Of a stretch of 64,000 nucleotides of DNA, positions 43,878 through 53,468 are shown one piece after another. This DNA is from HdN1 sp964473645 (GTDB lineage: Bacteria > Pseudomonadota > Gammaproteobacteria > Pseudomonadales > Ketobacteraceae). The DNA is taken from positions 154,347-218,346 of the forward strand of contig CAYYPW010000010.1 in assembly GCA_964473645.1 (NCBI GenBank). Direction: 5' to 3'. Below the pieces are notes generated by a model, which saw only the letters and a list, made by a program, of their open reading frames with translations, was not told the DNA's origin and did not search any database. Both the position numbers and the translations under genes were made by a program. Each line of letters opens with the position of its first letter. The stretch's first letter is position 1.

Positions 43878-44618
43878 CTACTCTGGCATCAATAACGTCA
43901 CCCTTGCACCGCCTTCCGGTGATTTCCCCAGGCGGATGCCACCCACCTGCTCCCCTTCTCTATGATGCGCGAGCAGGGTATTGGCAAAATACAATCCCAA
44001 CCCGGTCGAACCTTCATCCACCTTGAGCTTGCCAGCGAGAATCACGCCCTGCAGCATCTCATCAGGAAACCCGGGGCCATCGTCATCAACATGGATCTGC
44101 AAAAAGCCATCTGCAGACACGGCCCGGATGCAGAGTTTTTTCGCCCCAGCATTGATGGCGTTATAGATGCAGGTATCCAACACCACGGTGACGATGCCGA
44201 CATCAAAAAAGCCCGTCAAATCACCATCACAATCAAAACCAATCTGACACCCCGTTGCATGTGATGTCGTGGCATGACGTGCTACCACTTCTTCAAGAAA
44301 ATCTTCGAGAATCTGTTGATCGACATTGGCATTCATTTGCCCGCTCGCGGCTTTGAATACACTTAACACCCGCACCAGTTCACTCCCAATAAACTGCGCG
44401 TCATGGCGAATATGGGCAACGGCGTCTTGCTGCGTATTGGCGATCTGTGTATCAGCCAACACGGCCTCCAGTTGATTGAGCAAAAGCCCGAACCGATTCT
44501 TGATTTCGTGTATCGACGCTGCGAACAAGGTATTGGCGAGCGACGATGAAGGATTGGCAGGTGGCGTGCCGTTATTCGCAGAAGGGCCGTTATTCGCCGA
44601 GGGGTTGTTGGTGCTCAC
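43878..44618 (-). CDS. Soluble histidine kinase (HisKA-like plus HATPase)
   Basis: Start is GTG 44618 because AAGGAGGT lies eight bases upstream, giving 246 residues and a 29-base overlap with the upstream regulator gene. The N-terminus is Asn/Ser/Pro-rich with tandem hexapeptides. A two-helix dimerisation part holds SIHEIKNRFG with likely phospho-acceptor His 37. The ATPase domain has an N-box-like NAINAG, DDDGPGFP and GSTGLGLYFANTLL. There is no sensor or membrane domain, so input probably comes through its partner. It is a cytoplasmic kinase cotranscribed with the response-regulator/TPR gene. Confidence 0.85.
   Translation of the reverse strand: MSTNNPSANNGPSANNGTPPANPSSSLANTLFAASIHEIKNRFGLLLNQLEAVLADTQIANTQQDAVAHIRHDAQFIGSELVRVLSVFKAASGQMNANVDQQILEDFLEEVVARHATTSHATGCQIGFDCDGDLTGFFDVGIVTVVLDTCIYNAINAGAKKLCIRAVSADGFLQIHVDDDGPGFPDEMLQGVILAGKLKVDEGSTGLGLYFANTLLAHHREGEQVGGIRLGKSPEGGARVTLLMPE
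44568..44603. repeat. 18-base tandem duplication in the kinase N-terminus
   Basis: GCCGTTATTCGCAGAAGG and GCCGTTATTCGCCGAGGG lie side by side. On the minus strand they encode two copies of PSANNG in the N-terminal linker of the soluble kinase. A linker expansion by slippage is likely. Confidence 0.8.
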
Positions 44619-46239
44619 TGCTGGTGACCTCCTTCCAATCCTTTTGCAAACGCTCAAAGGTCGGATAACGTGGATCGGAATTGGGCAAATTAGAGAGCTG
44701 ATTAACTAAATCGTCGACGACCGGCAGTTTATCGAGATCCTGACGACCGCTGATGAACATGTTAACGATGGCCTTGATGGCCCCCAGACGTACATCCGTA
44801 TCGGCGTTTTTGAGCTGACAGGCGCGCAGGTAAATATCGGCAGCATCTTCCCAGTCGGCACGATTGATCAGCTCCTCGCCACGCTTTTTCATCAAGGCAA
44901 GGCGCTCTTCCGGCTGGCCGCTGTAGTGATTTTCGAGAATGCTGTAATACTTGTTTTCGAGGCGGCGATTGCCCTTTACCTGCGCCAGCACTTCTTCGCT
45001 ATACGCCTTGGCTTTAGCTTGCTCTTCGAAACTAAGACGTACCACCAACACATCGAGCTTGTCATCCAGCGATAGATCCTGGGAGCTTTCCAGCTGGGTT
45101 TGGGCCACGCGATAGGCCAGTTGGCCTTCCGTCTGCTTGCCGGAATTGAACAGCGTTTGCGCTTCCACCAGCGAGGCTTTTATCGACGACACCACATCCA
45201 GGGTAAAATCCGTGCGTGCGGTTTCGAGCAAGCTGAAGGCTTCGGTGGTACACAGCTTTTGCTCGCGCATACTGCCGCCCTTTATCTTGGGCTGCAATGC
45301 TTTCGCCAAAGAGATATACATGTGCGGGTTACAGAAATACGAATTCTTGCCGAGACTGATCGCCTTGCGACAGGCCTTATACATCACCTCGTAATCGTTA
45401 TTCAGCTCGGCCAGACGCGCCAGCGCTTGTTGCCGAACCACGGATTTGGCCGATTGGGTGACGGCAGTTTCCAGCACCTTCTGTGCCGCGACATATTTGC
45501 CTTGCACTTCCAGCACCTTGGCCAGCCAATCCAGCGCTTCCACATATTTGTTGTTGGTATTGGCCAGACTTTCCAGCAGTTTGCGCGCGTCTTCGTACTC
45601 TTCCATGTGGTAGTGCACTTTGGCCATGCCCAGCACCGCCCACGCCACCCGCTTGATGCCAAGCACGGTTTCGAAGATGTCACGCGCCTCATCATAACGC
45701 CCAGCATCGAGTAAAATCTTGCCCTTGATGCGATAGGCAGGCAGCGCGAATTTGGGCATTTCCACCGCGAGACGGTTACAGGCCTCGAGGGCGCCGACCA
45801 GATCCTTGCGATCAATCGCCTGATTGATCTCGCGATAGACGTCCTTGGTGCGAATGATTTTATTCAATCGCGTGCGCAGTATCTCCAGCGTTACCGGTTT
45901 GGTGATGTAGCCATCGGGTTCATATTCGAGTGCGCCCATCACCATCTCGACGGTTTGGGCGGCGGTCACCAGGATGTAGATCGTTTCTGCCTTGATCAGC
46001 TTGGCCGCCCGGCATTCTTCCAACACCTGCTGACCGTCTTTACCCCGACCTAATTCATAGTCAGAGAAGATAATGTCGTATTGGTTGCTGCGCAGCTTGG
46101 TCAGGGCTTCTTCACCGGTGTTGATGGTCTCGACATTTTGCACGCCCATATTGCCCAGCATGGACTTCATGGACGAGCGCATCTCGGCGAGATCCTCGAT
46201 CACCAACACAGATTTTTTATGGTACGGAATCAGATCCAT
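44590..46239 (-). CDS. Response regulator with TPR-repeat output domain
   Basis: The 549-residue protein has a receiver domain at 1-125: acidic ED at 15-16, phospho-Asp 60 in IIFSDYELG, Thr 92 and Lys 114 in YITKPVT. From about 130 to the end are helical repeats of TPR type, for example LLDAGRYDEARDIFETVLGI and LAKVLEVQGKYVAAQKVLET. There is no DNA-binding or cyclase domain, so the output is probably protein-protein interaction. The kinase gene follows with overlap. The partner bound by the TPR part is unknown. Confidence 0.87.
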   Translation of the reverse strand: MDLIPYHKKSVLVIEDLAEMRSSMKSMLGNMGVQNVETINTGEEALTKLRSNQYDIIFSDYELGRGKDGQQVLEECRAAKLIKAETIYILVTAAQTVEMVMGALEYEPDGYITKPVTLEILRTRLNKIIRTKDVYREINQAIDRKDLVGALEACNRLAVEMPKFALPAYRIKGKILLDAGRYDEARDIFETVLGIKRVAWAVLGMAKVHYHMEEYEDARKLLESLANTNNKYVEALDWLAKVLEVQGKYVAAQKVLETAVTQSAKSVVRQQALARLAELNNDYEVMYKACRKAISLGKNSYFCNPHMYISLAKALQPKIKGGSMREQKLCTTEAFSLLETARTDFTLDVVSSIKASLVEAQTLFNSGKQTEGQLAYRVAQTQLESSQDLSLDDKLDVLVVRLSFEEQAKAKAYSEEVLAQVKGNRRLENKYYSILENHYSGQPEERLALMKKRGEELINRADWEDAADIYLRACQLKNADTDVRLGAIKAIVNMFISGRQDLDKLPVVDDLVNQLSNLPNSDPRYPTFERLQKDWKEVTSSEHQQPLGE

Positions 46240-46343
46240 GGCGACTACGGTCTTGTCGTATTCCTGCGTGAATAGGAGTAAGCAGTTGAGTGCTAATAAG
46301 ACAAGTGTAGGTGGGCTGTGGGGAATCGCAAAAAACGGTCGGT

Positions 46344-47048
46344 CTAGATGCTCGTAAAATCAATCGCTGCCGCCAACCGTCGGGTCTGCAATTGTAAAAA
46401 GCGATCGATTTCCTGCTGACGGCGAGGGCTGGGGGTGTGGGCGCCCTGGTGGTAGCAGAGCATTTCCTGCGCCAGACGCTGCGCTCGCACCTTCAAACCC
46501 GGTGGGCTGACCGTGTCCGCCAGCCGCAGCAATGCCAGCGCCGCCAGCTCGAATTGCGAATCGGCGCGATCGGTATCAATGCCTTCATTCCACAACTTGG
46601 CTTCCAGCGCGTTCGCAGGCGGCGCGCCCCTCTCGTTACAAGCTGCCTCGTTACGGGCGGCTTCGGTATAGCCGTTATTCCAGGCAGTGGAAAGCGCGTA
46701 ATCGGTAAACGGGCTGCGAACAACAGAGACGTTGCGTTGAGTTCTGTGGTTGCATTGGTAGCTGTGCTGCCCGAGAGTGAAGGCGGCGGCTTCGGCGAGT
46801 TCGAGTTGTTCCAGATGGCGATGGGCATCGTCCCTGAACAGCCTGGCCAGCATCAACGCGCTCTCGGCATCGCTCTGCAGCTGTGCCTCACGCGCCTTTT
46901 GTTCAATGCCGGCGTCGATTCGCTTGTGGTCGTAGTCTGCTGTAGCGTGGCTGATCGGTAGATCGTTGGCCCTGTCGAAAAAGGCAAGATCCTCTTCTTC
47001 GACCGGCAATGCATAAATGCTGATTGGAGTGAATGTGCTGTCGTTCAT
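46344..47048 (-). CDS. Hypothetical helical protein
   Basis: ATG 47048 with GGAGA upstream gives 234 residues. I do not recognise it. It has no signal peptide or membrane helix. It is Ala/Leu/Glu-rich and probably mostly helical, with an N-terminal acidic stretch (PVEEEDLAFFDRANDL), a middle segment with His and Cys (GQHSYQCNHR) and a C-terminal helix (RRQQEIDRFLQLQTRRLAAA). It is on the same strand as the kinase/TPR regulator genes, just over 100 bases upstream of them, so a shared transcript is possible. Confidence 0.7.
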   Translation of the reverse strand: MNDSTFTPISIYALPVEEEDLAFFDRANDLPISHATADYDHKRIDAGIEQKAREAQLQSDAESALMLARLFRDDAHRHLEQLELAEAAAFTLGQHSYQCNHRTQRNVSVVRSPFTDYALSTAWNNGYTEAARNEAACNERGAPPANALEAKLWNEGIDTDRADSQFELAALALLRLADTVSPPGLKVRAQRLAQEMLCYHQGAHTPSPRRQQEIDRFLQLQTRRLAAAIDFTSI

Positions 47049-47156
47049 CTGTACTGCTCTCCGTGCGTCGACACCCATCAACGCCAGAGATTGTACCTCA
47101 AGCGAACCAATAGCCGCCCGGCCCGCCGTAAAAAGACACCCATGTGACCGTTTTGC

Positions 47157-48125
47157 TCACAGCGTGAGAATGACTTTGCCTACGGTCGCATTGCCCTGCA
47201 CCTCGGCAAAGGCCTGCTCCACCTGCTGAATGGGGTACTCGCGGTGAATGATGGGGCGTAGCTGCCCTTGTTCGAACAACGGCCACACCTGCTGGCGCAA
47301 ATCGGCAATCAGCGCTGCTTTGCTCTTGTTGTCACGACTGCGCAAAGTAGATCCCCACACCCGCAGTCGCTTGATCAACAAGCGCCCCAAGTCGAGTTCT
47401 GAGGTGCGCCCGCCCATGATGCCGATGATTACCAAGCGGCCATCGGTATTGAGGGACTTGATATTGGCATCCAGATATTGCGCGCCGACGCAATCCAATA
47501 TCAGGTCAACGCCCTGGCCACCACTCCACTCGCGTACCTTGTCGGCAAAATTGTCCTGATGGCGATCGCAACCGGCCGATGCGCCCAGTTTGAGGCAAAT
47601 ATCGAGTTTGTCCTGCCCGCCTACGGTGACAAAGCACGGATTGCCCATGGCCTTGCATAGCTGGATGGCGGCGGTGCCGACCCCACTGGCGCCCGCATGT
47701 ATCAGCACGCGTTCGCCGGGTTTGACACCCCCTTCACGAAAAATATTGAGCCAGGCGGTCGCAAACACCTCGGCCAGCGCCGCGCCTTGACTGAACGAAA
47801 AGCCTTTGGGCAGGGGCAGCACATGATCCGCCGGGCACACGACCGTCTCGGCGTAACCCCCGCCCGCCAGCAGCGCACACACGGGGGTGCCTAGCAGCCA
47901 TTGCGTTACCCCCGGCCCTACCGCACTGATGGTGCCGGCACATTCCAGCCCTAAAATCTCGCTGGCCCCGGGCGGTGGCGGGTATACCCCCAGGCGTTGC
48001 ATCAGATCTGCACGATTGACGGCGGTGGCTTTCACCGAGATGGCCACTTCGCCGGCCTTGGGCAACAGCGTGGGCGTATCCCCCCAGGTCAGGGATTTAT
48101 CGGTGCCGAGGAGTATCGCTTTCAT
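47157..48125 (-). CDS. NAD(P)H:quinone oxidoreductase, PIG3/Qor type (zinc-less MDR)
   Basis: ATG 48125 (MKAILLGTDKSLTW) with AAGGA upstream gives 322 residues. The medium-chain reductase motifs are present: VNRADLMQRLGVYPPPPG, GLECAGTI and ALAEVFATAWLNIF, where PIG3 proteins have ALPE/ALAE. The nucleotide-binding HAGASGVGTAAIQL is also present. The Cys/His zinc ligands of alcohol dehydrogenases are absent. It reduces quinones or reactive enones in the cytoplasm. It is divergent from the AI-2E transporter gene. Confidence 0.9.
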   Translation of the reverse strand: MKAILLGTDKSLTWGDTPTLLPKAGEVAISVKATAVNRADLMQRLGVYPPPPGASEILGLECAGTISAVGPGVTQWLLGTPVCALLAGGGYAETVVCPADHVLPLPKGFSFSQGAALAEVFATAWLNIFREGGVKPGERVLIHAGASGVGTAAIQLCKAMGNPCFVTVGGQDKLDICLKLGASAGCDRHQDNFADKVREWSGGQGVDLILDCVGAQYLDANIKSLNTDGRLVIIGIMGGRTSELDLGRLLIKRLRVWGSTLRSRDNKSKAALIADLRQQVWPLFEQGQLRPIIHREYPIQQVEQAFAEVQGNATVGKVILTL

Positions 48126-48306
48126 GCAGTGTCCTTGCTGTGGGGAATTCAAACGGATTTCATGGTGCATAAATGGGGGCGTTATAGACTGATTGCAAGG
48201 GGCCTGCTCTCTATGGGGCACGCTATCGTCGGGGCTTTCCTTTGGCTTGGTGAGCATTTTGCTTTACGATCGAGCCGCAAGTGTTATCCATTGCCGCGGA
48301 GGCTGC

Positions 48307-49386
48307 ATGCTCAATCACGAACGTCTGGAGAGGCGCGCATTTCTGGCGCTGCTCATGCTGGTATCGGTGCTGTTTCTGTTTGTGCTCAAACCGTTTTTTG
48401 GTGCCATTTTCTGGGCGATCGCCATTGCGCTGATCTTTTCCCCCGTACAACACTGGCTTACCCAGCGCTGGGGCAACAAGCCCAATCGCATTGCACTCAT
48501 AACGCTTGTGCTGTGTGTCGTTTTGCTGGTGATTCCAGCCACCTTTATCACCGCATCGCTGATTGCCGAAGCGGTACATCTTTACCAGCGGATAGAAGCG
48601 GGCGATTTCAATCCCGGACAGTATCTGGAGCAGATTCGTCAGGCCTTTCCTGCCTTGCAGTCGCTGTTGGATCGATTCAATGTCGATTTCGAATCGCTGC
48701 GGCAAAAATTTGCTGAGCTGGCCATGGGCGGTAGCAAGTTGCTGGCCACCCAGGCCTTGGCGCTCGGGCAAGACACCTTTTCGTTAATGCTCAACGCAAC
48801 CCTGACGTTATACCTGGCGTTTTTTCTGTTACGTGACGGCAATACCCTGGTGCATTTGCTGATACGTGCCCTGCCGATTGGCGATGAGCGCGAGCGCCTG
48901 CTGTTCTCAAAATTTGCCGAGGTCACCCGCGCCACCATCAAAGGCAGCCTGGTCGTAGCCATTGTACAGGGGGCACTGGGAGGGCTGATTTTCTGGCTAT
49001 TGGACATCAACGGCGCGCTGTTGTGGGGCGTTGTCATGGTGGTGGTTTCGCTGATCCCGGCGGTGGGCGCAGCCCTGATATGGGCACCCGTTGCCTTGTA
49101 TCTGTTTGCAACCGGGGAATGGATATCGGGAGCGATTCTTGTCGCGTTTGGCTTTGGTGTGATCGGTCTGGTCGATAATTTACTGCGCCCCATTCTGGTA
49201 GGACGCGACACCAAATTGCCGGACTATATCGTGCTGTTGTCAACGCTGGGGGGGTTGAGTCTGTTTGGCATGAACGGATTGATCATCGGCCCCTTGGTAG
49301 CAGCGTTATTCATCTCGTTCTGGGAAATTTTCATTCGCGAATTCAACAGCACAGCCGCTGATTCCAATGAGGTACTACCGCGCTGA
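48307..49386 (+). CDS. AI-2E family transporter (UPF0118)
   Basis: ATG 48307 follows GGAGG by five bases and gives 359 residues. Family features: an N-terminal hairpin of two helices (FLALLMLVSVLFLFVLKPFF, GAIFWAIAIALIF), a long middle domain (about 95-190) and a C-terminal helical bundle. This contains GSLVVAIVQGALGGLIFWLL, LIPAVGAALIWAP and LGGLSLFGMNGLIIGPLVAALF. Members export AI-2 or exchange ions; which one applies here is not readable. Upstream in-frame starts lack ribosome sites. Confidence 0.9.
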   Translation: MLNHERLERRAFLALLMLVSVLFLFVLKPFFGAIFWAIAIALIFSPVQHWLTQRWGNKPNRIALITLVLCVVLLVIPATFITASLIAEAVHLYQRIEAGDFNPGQYLEQIRQAFPALQSLLDRFNVDFESLRQKFAELAMGGSKLLATQALALGQDTFSLMLNATLTLYLAFFLLRDGNTLVHLLIRALPIGDERERLLFSKFAEVTRATIKGSLVVAIVQGALGGLIFWLLDINGALLWGVVMVVVSLIPAVGAALIWAPVALYLFATGEWISGAILVAFGFGVIGLVDNLLRPILVGRDTKLPDYIVLLSTLGGLSLFGMNGLIIGPLVAALFISFWEIFIREFNSTAADSNEVLPR

Positions 49387-49447
49387 GGGGTGGTTTGTCT
49401 CCCTCCTCAGAAAAAGGGGTTTGGAACAAATGCCGTGGCCGAACACG

Positions 49448-49474
49448 GGCGGGGAATGTCAGCATCGCCCCGCC
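49448..49474. terminator. Possible GC-rich hairpin between convergent genes
   Basis: GGCGGGG (49448-49454) and CCCCGCC (49468-49474) can pair around a 13-base loop between the AI-2E transporter gene and the convergent CBS gene. There is no T-run, so termination is uncertain. Confidence 0.35.
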
Positions 49475-49488
49475 ATCAACCAGAATCG

Positions 49489-49929
49489 TTACACAGTTTC
49501 GCCGCGAATATATTGTTCGAGCTGCTGTATCATGAATTTCTGATCGGAAATAATGTTTTTCACCAAATCGCCAATCGACACCAGGCCAATCAACGCACCG
49601 TCTTCAATGACGGGCAAGTGACGCAAACGTTTTTCGGTCATCAGCTCCATGCAGTATTCCATGCTTTGCGTCGGGCTGACACAGATGACATCGGCGGTCA
49701 TGATTTCACGCACTTCGGCGGTGTGGGAAGAACGCGCCATCAACACCACTTTGCGCGCATAATCACGCTCGCTCACAATGCCAGCAATTTTGTCGTTTTC
49801 GATGACAAGCAACGCTCCGACACTTTTTTCTGCCATCATTTTTACGGCATCCAGCACCTTGGTGTCTGGTTTAACGCTGTAAATCGGCGCCGCCGGCTTT
49901 GAGCGCAGAATATCCCTCACGTTCTTCAT
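49489..49929 (-). CDS. Tandem CBS-domain protein
   Basis: ATG 49929 is chosen over 49938 because AAGAGG then has normal spacing; the product is 146 residues. It consists of two CBS domains only (KVLDAVKMMAEKSVGALLVI with the SERDYARKVV motif, then DVICVSPTQSMEYCMELMTE with RHLPVIEDGALIGLVSIGDL). Such stand-alone pairs bind adenine nucleotides and modulate partners. It is a single gene with no obvious partner nearby. Confidence 0.92.
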   Translation of the reverse strand: MKNVRDILRSKPAAPIYSVKPDTKVLDAVKMMAEKSVGALLVIENDKIAGIVSERDYARKVVLMARSSHTAEVREIMTADVICVSPTQSMEYCMELMTEKRLRHLPVIEDGALIGLVSIGDLVKNIISDQKFMIQQLEQYIRGETV

Positions 49930-50131
49930 GCATGTCATCCTCTTGTTGTTGGTATGAATTGAGTATGCCTAGAGTCGAGCTTACTCGTTAACAAGGGCTT
50001 TGACAAATGTCTACTTTGGTGCACGAACACCGAAGCAGACAAGGGCTTGATAATCTTATAAGAACCCAATATGCGTCGTTTGACCTAACCCCACTCGCCC
50101 AGCGAAGGCGGGCGGGGCTAGCGCCTGCCGC

Positions 50132-51064
50132 TCAGGAAACGCAGGGTTGCGCTTTGGCCGCTTTCAGCGCTTCTTGCGAACGCATCCAGGTAAAAATGCG
50201 CCCGCCCAGGGTTTTCTGGGTGGCGCGCTCTGCGATGATAACGGCCGCCTTAAGGGCCTCAAGCTCGATGCCGGTATTGAAGCCCGATGCTTCGAGCATA
50301 TACACCAGATCTTCTGTCGCCACGTTACCCGAGGCGCCAGGGGCAAACGGGCAACCGCCCAAGCCACCGACGGAACTGTCGAATTTGCGCACGCCACATT
50401 CAATGCCAGCCCACGCCATTGCCAGCGCCATACCGCGAGTGTCATGCAGATGCAGGTTGAACAGGTCGGCGCCGTAATGCGAGATCAAAGGGCGCAGAAT
50501 ATCTTTGATCTGCTTGGGGTTACCCGCACCGATCGTGTCTGCAATCGAAATCTCGTGGGCACCGCCATTGATCAGTTGCTCGGTCAGCTGATGCACCACA
50601 TCGACTGGCGTGGTGCCCTCATAAGGGCAAGCCAGCGCGCCCGACACGTAGGCACGCACGGTAACGCCATCCTGACGCGCCTGGCGTATCACCGACAAAC
50701 AGGTCTCCATGGCCTGAGCGACGGTCATGTTGATATTGCGCAGGTTGAACGTATCCGTGGTGGAAATCACCACCCCGACCTGCTTCACGCCATTGTCGCG
50801 CGCACGCTCGTAGCCTTTCATATTGGGCACCAGTGCCGTCACACTCAGCCCTTCAGGCTTGGGTAGCCCGGCCAGCACCTCGACGGCATCGGCCATTTGC
50901 GGCACAGCCTTGGGGTGCACGAAGCTGACCGCTTCAAGTTGCTGCACACCGGCCTTGATCAAGGCATCGGCCAACGCCAGTTTGTCAGCGGTAGAAACCG
51001 GAATCGGCTGGTTTTGCAGACCATCGCGCAAGCCGACTTCGGTGATGAGAACGCGTTCACCCAT
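50132..51064 (-). CDS. mvaB: Hydroxymethylglutaryl-CoA lyase
   Basis: The enzyme splits HMG-CoA to acetyl-CoA and acetoacetate, the last step of leucine catabolism. The 310-residue sequence has ITEVGLRDGLQNQ (Arg and Asp of the active site), EAVSFVHPKAVPQMAD, HLHDTRGMALA with metal His ligands, and the SVGGLGGCPFAPGASGNVAT signature with the catalytic Cys. AGAGG precedes the ATG. The other leucine-pathway genes are not in the window, and no mevalonate-pathway genes are visible. Confidence 0.95.
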   Translation of the reverse strand: MGERVLITEVGLRDGLQNQPIPVSTADKLALADALIKAGVQQLEAVSFVHPKAVPQMADAVEVLAGLPKPEGLSVTALVPNMKGYERARDNGVKQVGVVISTTDTFNLRNINMTVAQAMETCLSVIRQARQDGVTVRAYVSGALACPYEGTTPVDVVHQLTEQLINGGAHEISIADTIGAGNPKQIKDILRPLISHYGADLFNLHLHDTRGMALAMAWAGIECGVRKFDSSVGGLGGCPFAPGASGNVATEDLVYMLEASGFNTGIELEALKAAVIIAERATQKTLGGRIFTWMRSQEALKAAKAQPCVS

Positions 51065-51329
51065 GATGTTTTCCTCTGTTGTATCAGCCCATTATAAGCA
51101 CATCTGCAGCAGTGCCGGTGAGCGGTGATTCACTGGTTGAGCATTGCCGGCAGCGGCTTAAGGGCAAAAGGCAGGCGGACCGGGTAACGCAAGGCGTGAA
51201 TCGTCTGGTGTATGGGCAGCCCTTGCTGGAGTCCTAGCAAAGCATGATGACCCATCGGTCACTAATGGTGTTATTGTATCAATCCAGACACCATCAGACA
51301 GCCATTGCATAAGCACCGGGGAGCCCAGC

Positions 51330-53468
51330 ATGCAAACCACGACGACCACCACCTTCTGCCGGGTCTGCGAACCCTCCTGCGGTTTGCAGGCCGAATTGCA
51401 GGACGGGCGCGTGACCCGCTTGCGACCCGATACCCACCACCCGGTGACCCGAGGGTTTGCCTGCCACAAGGGGCTTTATTTCGTCGATATTCATCACGAC
51501 CCCGATCGCCTCAATTACCCTTTGCGCCGACGTGGCGACAAGCAGTTTGACGCAGACGCCGAGTCGGTGACGGACTTTGAACGCATCGAGTGGGACACGG
51601 CATTACAGGAGATCGCAACCCGTTTGTCCGCCATTCAGGCACGCCATGGCCACCAGGCCATCGCCGGATATATTGGCAACCCGCTCGCGTTCAACACCTT
51701 TGGCAACCAAGCCGCTGAAGGCTTTTTCAAACTGCTGCAGACGCCCCATATTTTCAGCGCTGGCACCCAGGATTGTGCCAACAAGTTTGCCGGCAGCGAA
51801 GCCGTGTTCGGCACCAGCACCCTGCACCCGCTGCCCGATCTGGAACGTACCCATTTCGCCCTGATTTTCGGCGAGAACCCCAAGGTATCGCACATGAGTT
51901 TCGTGTCGATCGCCAACCCCATGGAAAAGCTGCGTGCGGCCCGCAAACGCGGCGCCACCATCACCTACATCAACCCGCGACGCATTGAATCCGCGACGCC
52001 AGCGACGGGCGACGTTATTCAAATCAAGCCTGATACCGACCTGTACCTGATGGCAGCATTATTAAACGAATTGGATCGGGCCGGTTTGTTTCGCGACGAA
52101 GTGATCGCGGCGCATGGCAAGCATATCGAAGGCTTGCGTGCGTTTATCCAGCCTTATTCTGCCGAATCCGTTGCCGCTGTCACGGGGATCGCCGCACAAG
52201 ATATTCGGGCGCTGGCACTGGCGTTTGGGCAGGCGCCGTCAGCCTGCGTACACATGTCGACTGGCGTCAACATGGGGCGCCAGGGCACCCTCTGCTATTG
52301 GCTATTGCATATGCTGTCGTTTGTGACGGGCAACCTCGATCGCCCCGGTGGCAATCATTATTCACTAGGATTTTACCCGGCGGTGCGTGCGGGGCGCATT
52401 GCCCTTGATCAGGTGTTTTTCAACAGCGAATTCGGCGAACTTCGCCACATACGGGGCGCGTTACCCGGCAATTTGCTGGCCGACATGATCGAAAGCCCCA
52501 CCCAACCGATTCGTGCGCTCGTGGTGCTGGCGGGCAACCCCTTATTGTCGATGGCGGGCGAGGAACGTTTGCGCGCTGCCTTTGCCAAACTGGATTTGTT
52601 GGTAGTGCTGGATCTCTATCGTAACGCGACCGGTGAGCTGGCCGAATATCTACTGCCCTGTACGGATATGCTGGAACGCAGCGATGTCAACATGTGCGGC
52701 CTCGGCATGCAGCACGAGCCGTTTGTACAATTTACCGAAGCGGTCACCGCGCCGCAATGCGAGCGCAAGCACGAGTGGTGGATCTTGAATCGCCTGCAAC
52801 AAGAAATGGGGCTTCCGCATGTGTTTGATCAGGGCGGCGAGAACGCTTTGTATCAACGGCTCGATCACATGATGCGACATGTCTCGTTGACGGTGTCGGC
52901 GCTACGTGACGCACCACAGCAGGTGGCGGTGCTTCCTAACGTCGGACCTGGGCGGCTGTATTCGGATTGGCTGCAAACGCCTGATCGCAAGGTCGACTGC
53001 TGTCCGCCGCTATTTGCCGAAGCCATCCAGCGTGCACATGCCCTTTTTGATGAGCTGTGCACCGAAGATTCGCAGCAATTGAAGCTAATCAATTTGCGCA
53101 CTCATTATATTCATAACAGCTGGTTTCAGAATTTGCCGGTGCTCAAACGTGCGGGCCAGCAAACCAATGCCTTGCATATGGCCCCTGAGGATGCCGAGCG
53201 ACGCCAGCTGCAGAATGGGGTTTATGTGCAGATTGCCAGCGCCTGGGGTGAGATTGAGGCACCCGTGTATATCGATGACACGCTACGTTCGGGGGTGGTG
53301 GCCATGAGTCATGGTTGGGGTAATCAACGTTCGCGCGGGTTGTCGGTCGCGTCGCGGTTTCCTGGTAATAACGTCAACCGTCTGCTGCCCACTGGCCCTG
53401 GCAGCTATGAAAAACTCAGCAACCAGGCTTTTATGAGCGGGGTTCCGGTGCAGGTGCGGCGGGTTTGA
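51330..53468 (+). CDS. Cytoplasmic molybdopterin oxidoreductase with an N-terminal [4Fe-4S] site
   Basis: The 712-residue protein starts MQTTTTTTFCRVCEPSCGLQ. Cys 10, 13, 17 and 45 have the Cx2Cx3Cx27C spacing of a [4Fe-4S] cluster, as in formate dehydrogenase and nitrate reductase catalytic subunits. The rest follows the MopB domain order: GNPLAFNTFGNQA, ERTHFALIFGENPK, MGRQGTLCYW and a C-terminal dinucleotide-binding barrel (NGVYVQIASAWGEIEAPVYI). No Tat signal is present and no partner subunit is nearby. The substrate is unknown. GGGGAG precedes the ATG. Its 3' end overlaps the convergent TetR gene by 38 bases. Confidence 0.87.
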   Translation: MQTTTTTTFCRVCEPSCGLQAELQDGRVTRLRPDTHHPVTRGFACHKGLYFVDIHHDPDRLNYPLRRRGDKQFDADAESVTDFERIEWDTALQEIATRLSAIQARHGHQAIAGYIGNPLAFNTFGNQAAEGFFKLLQTPHIFSAGTQDCANKFAGSEAVFGTSTLHPLPDLERTHFALIFGENPKVSHMSFVSIANPMEKLRAARKRGATITYINPRRIESATPATGDVIQIKPDTDLYLMAALLNELDRAGLFRDEVIAAHGKHIEGLRAFIQPYSAESVAAVTGIAAQDIRALALAFGQAPSACVHMSTGVNMGRQGTLCYWLLHMLSFVTGNLDRPGGNHYSLGFYPAVRAGRIALDQVFFNSEFGELRHIRGALPGNLLADMIESPTQPIRALVVLAGNPLLSMAGEERLRAAFAKLDLLVVLDLYRNATGELAEYLLPCTDMLERSDVNMCGLGMQHEPFVQFTEAVTAPQCERKHEWWILNRLQQEMGLPHVFDQGGENALYQRLDHMMRHVSLTVSALRDAPQQVAVLPNVGPGRLYSDWLQTPDRKVDCCPPLFAEAIQRAHALFDELCTEDSQQLKLINLRTHYIHNSWFQNLPVLKRAGQQTNALHMAPEDAERRQLQNGVYVQIASAWGEIEAPVYIDDTLRSGVVAMSHGWGNQRSRGLSVASRFPGNNVNRLLPTGPGSYEKLSNQAFMSGVPVQVRRV

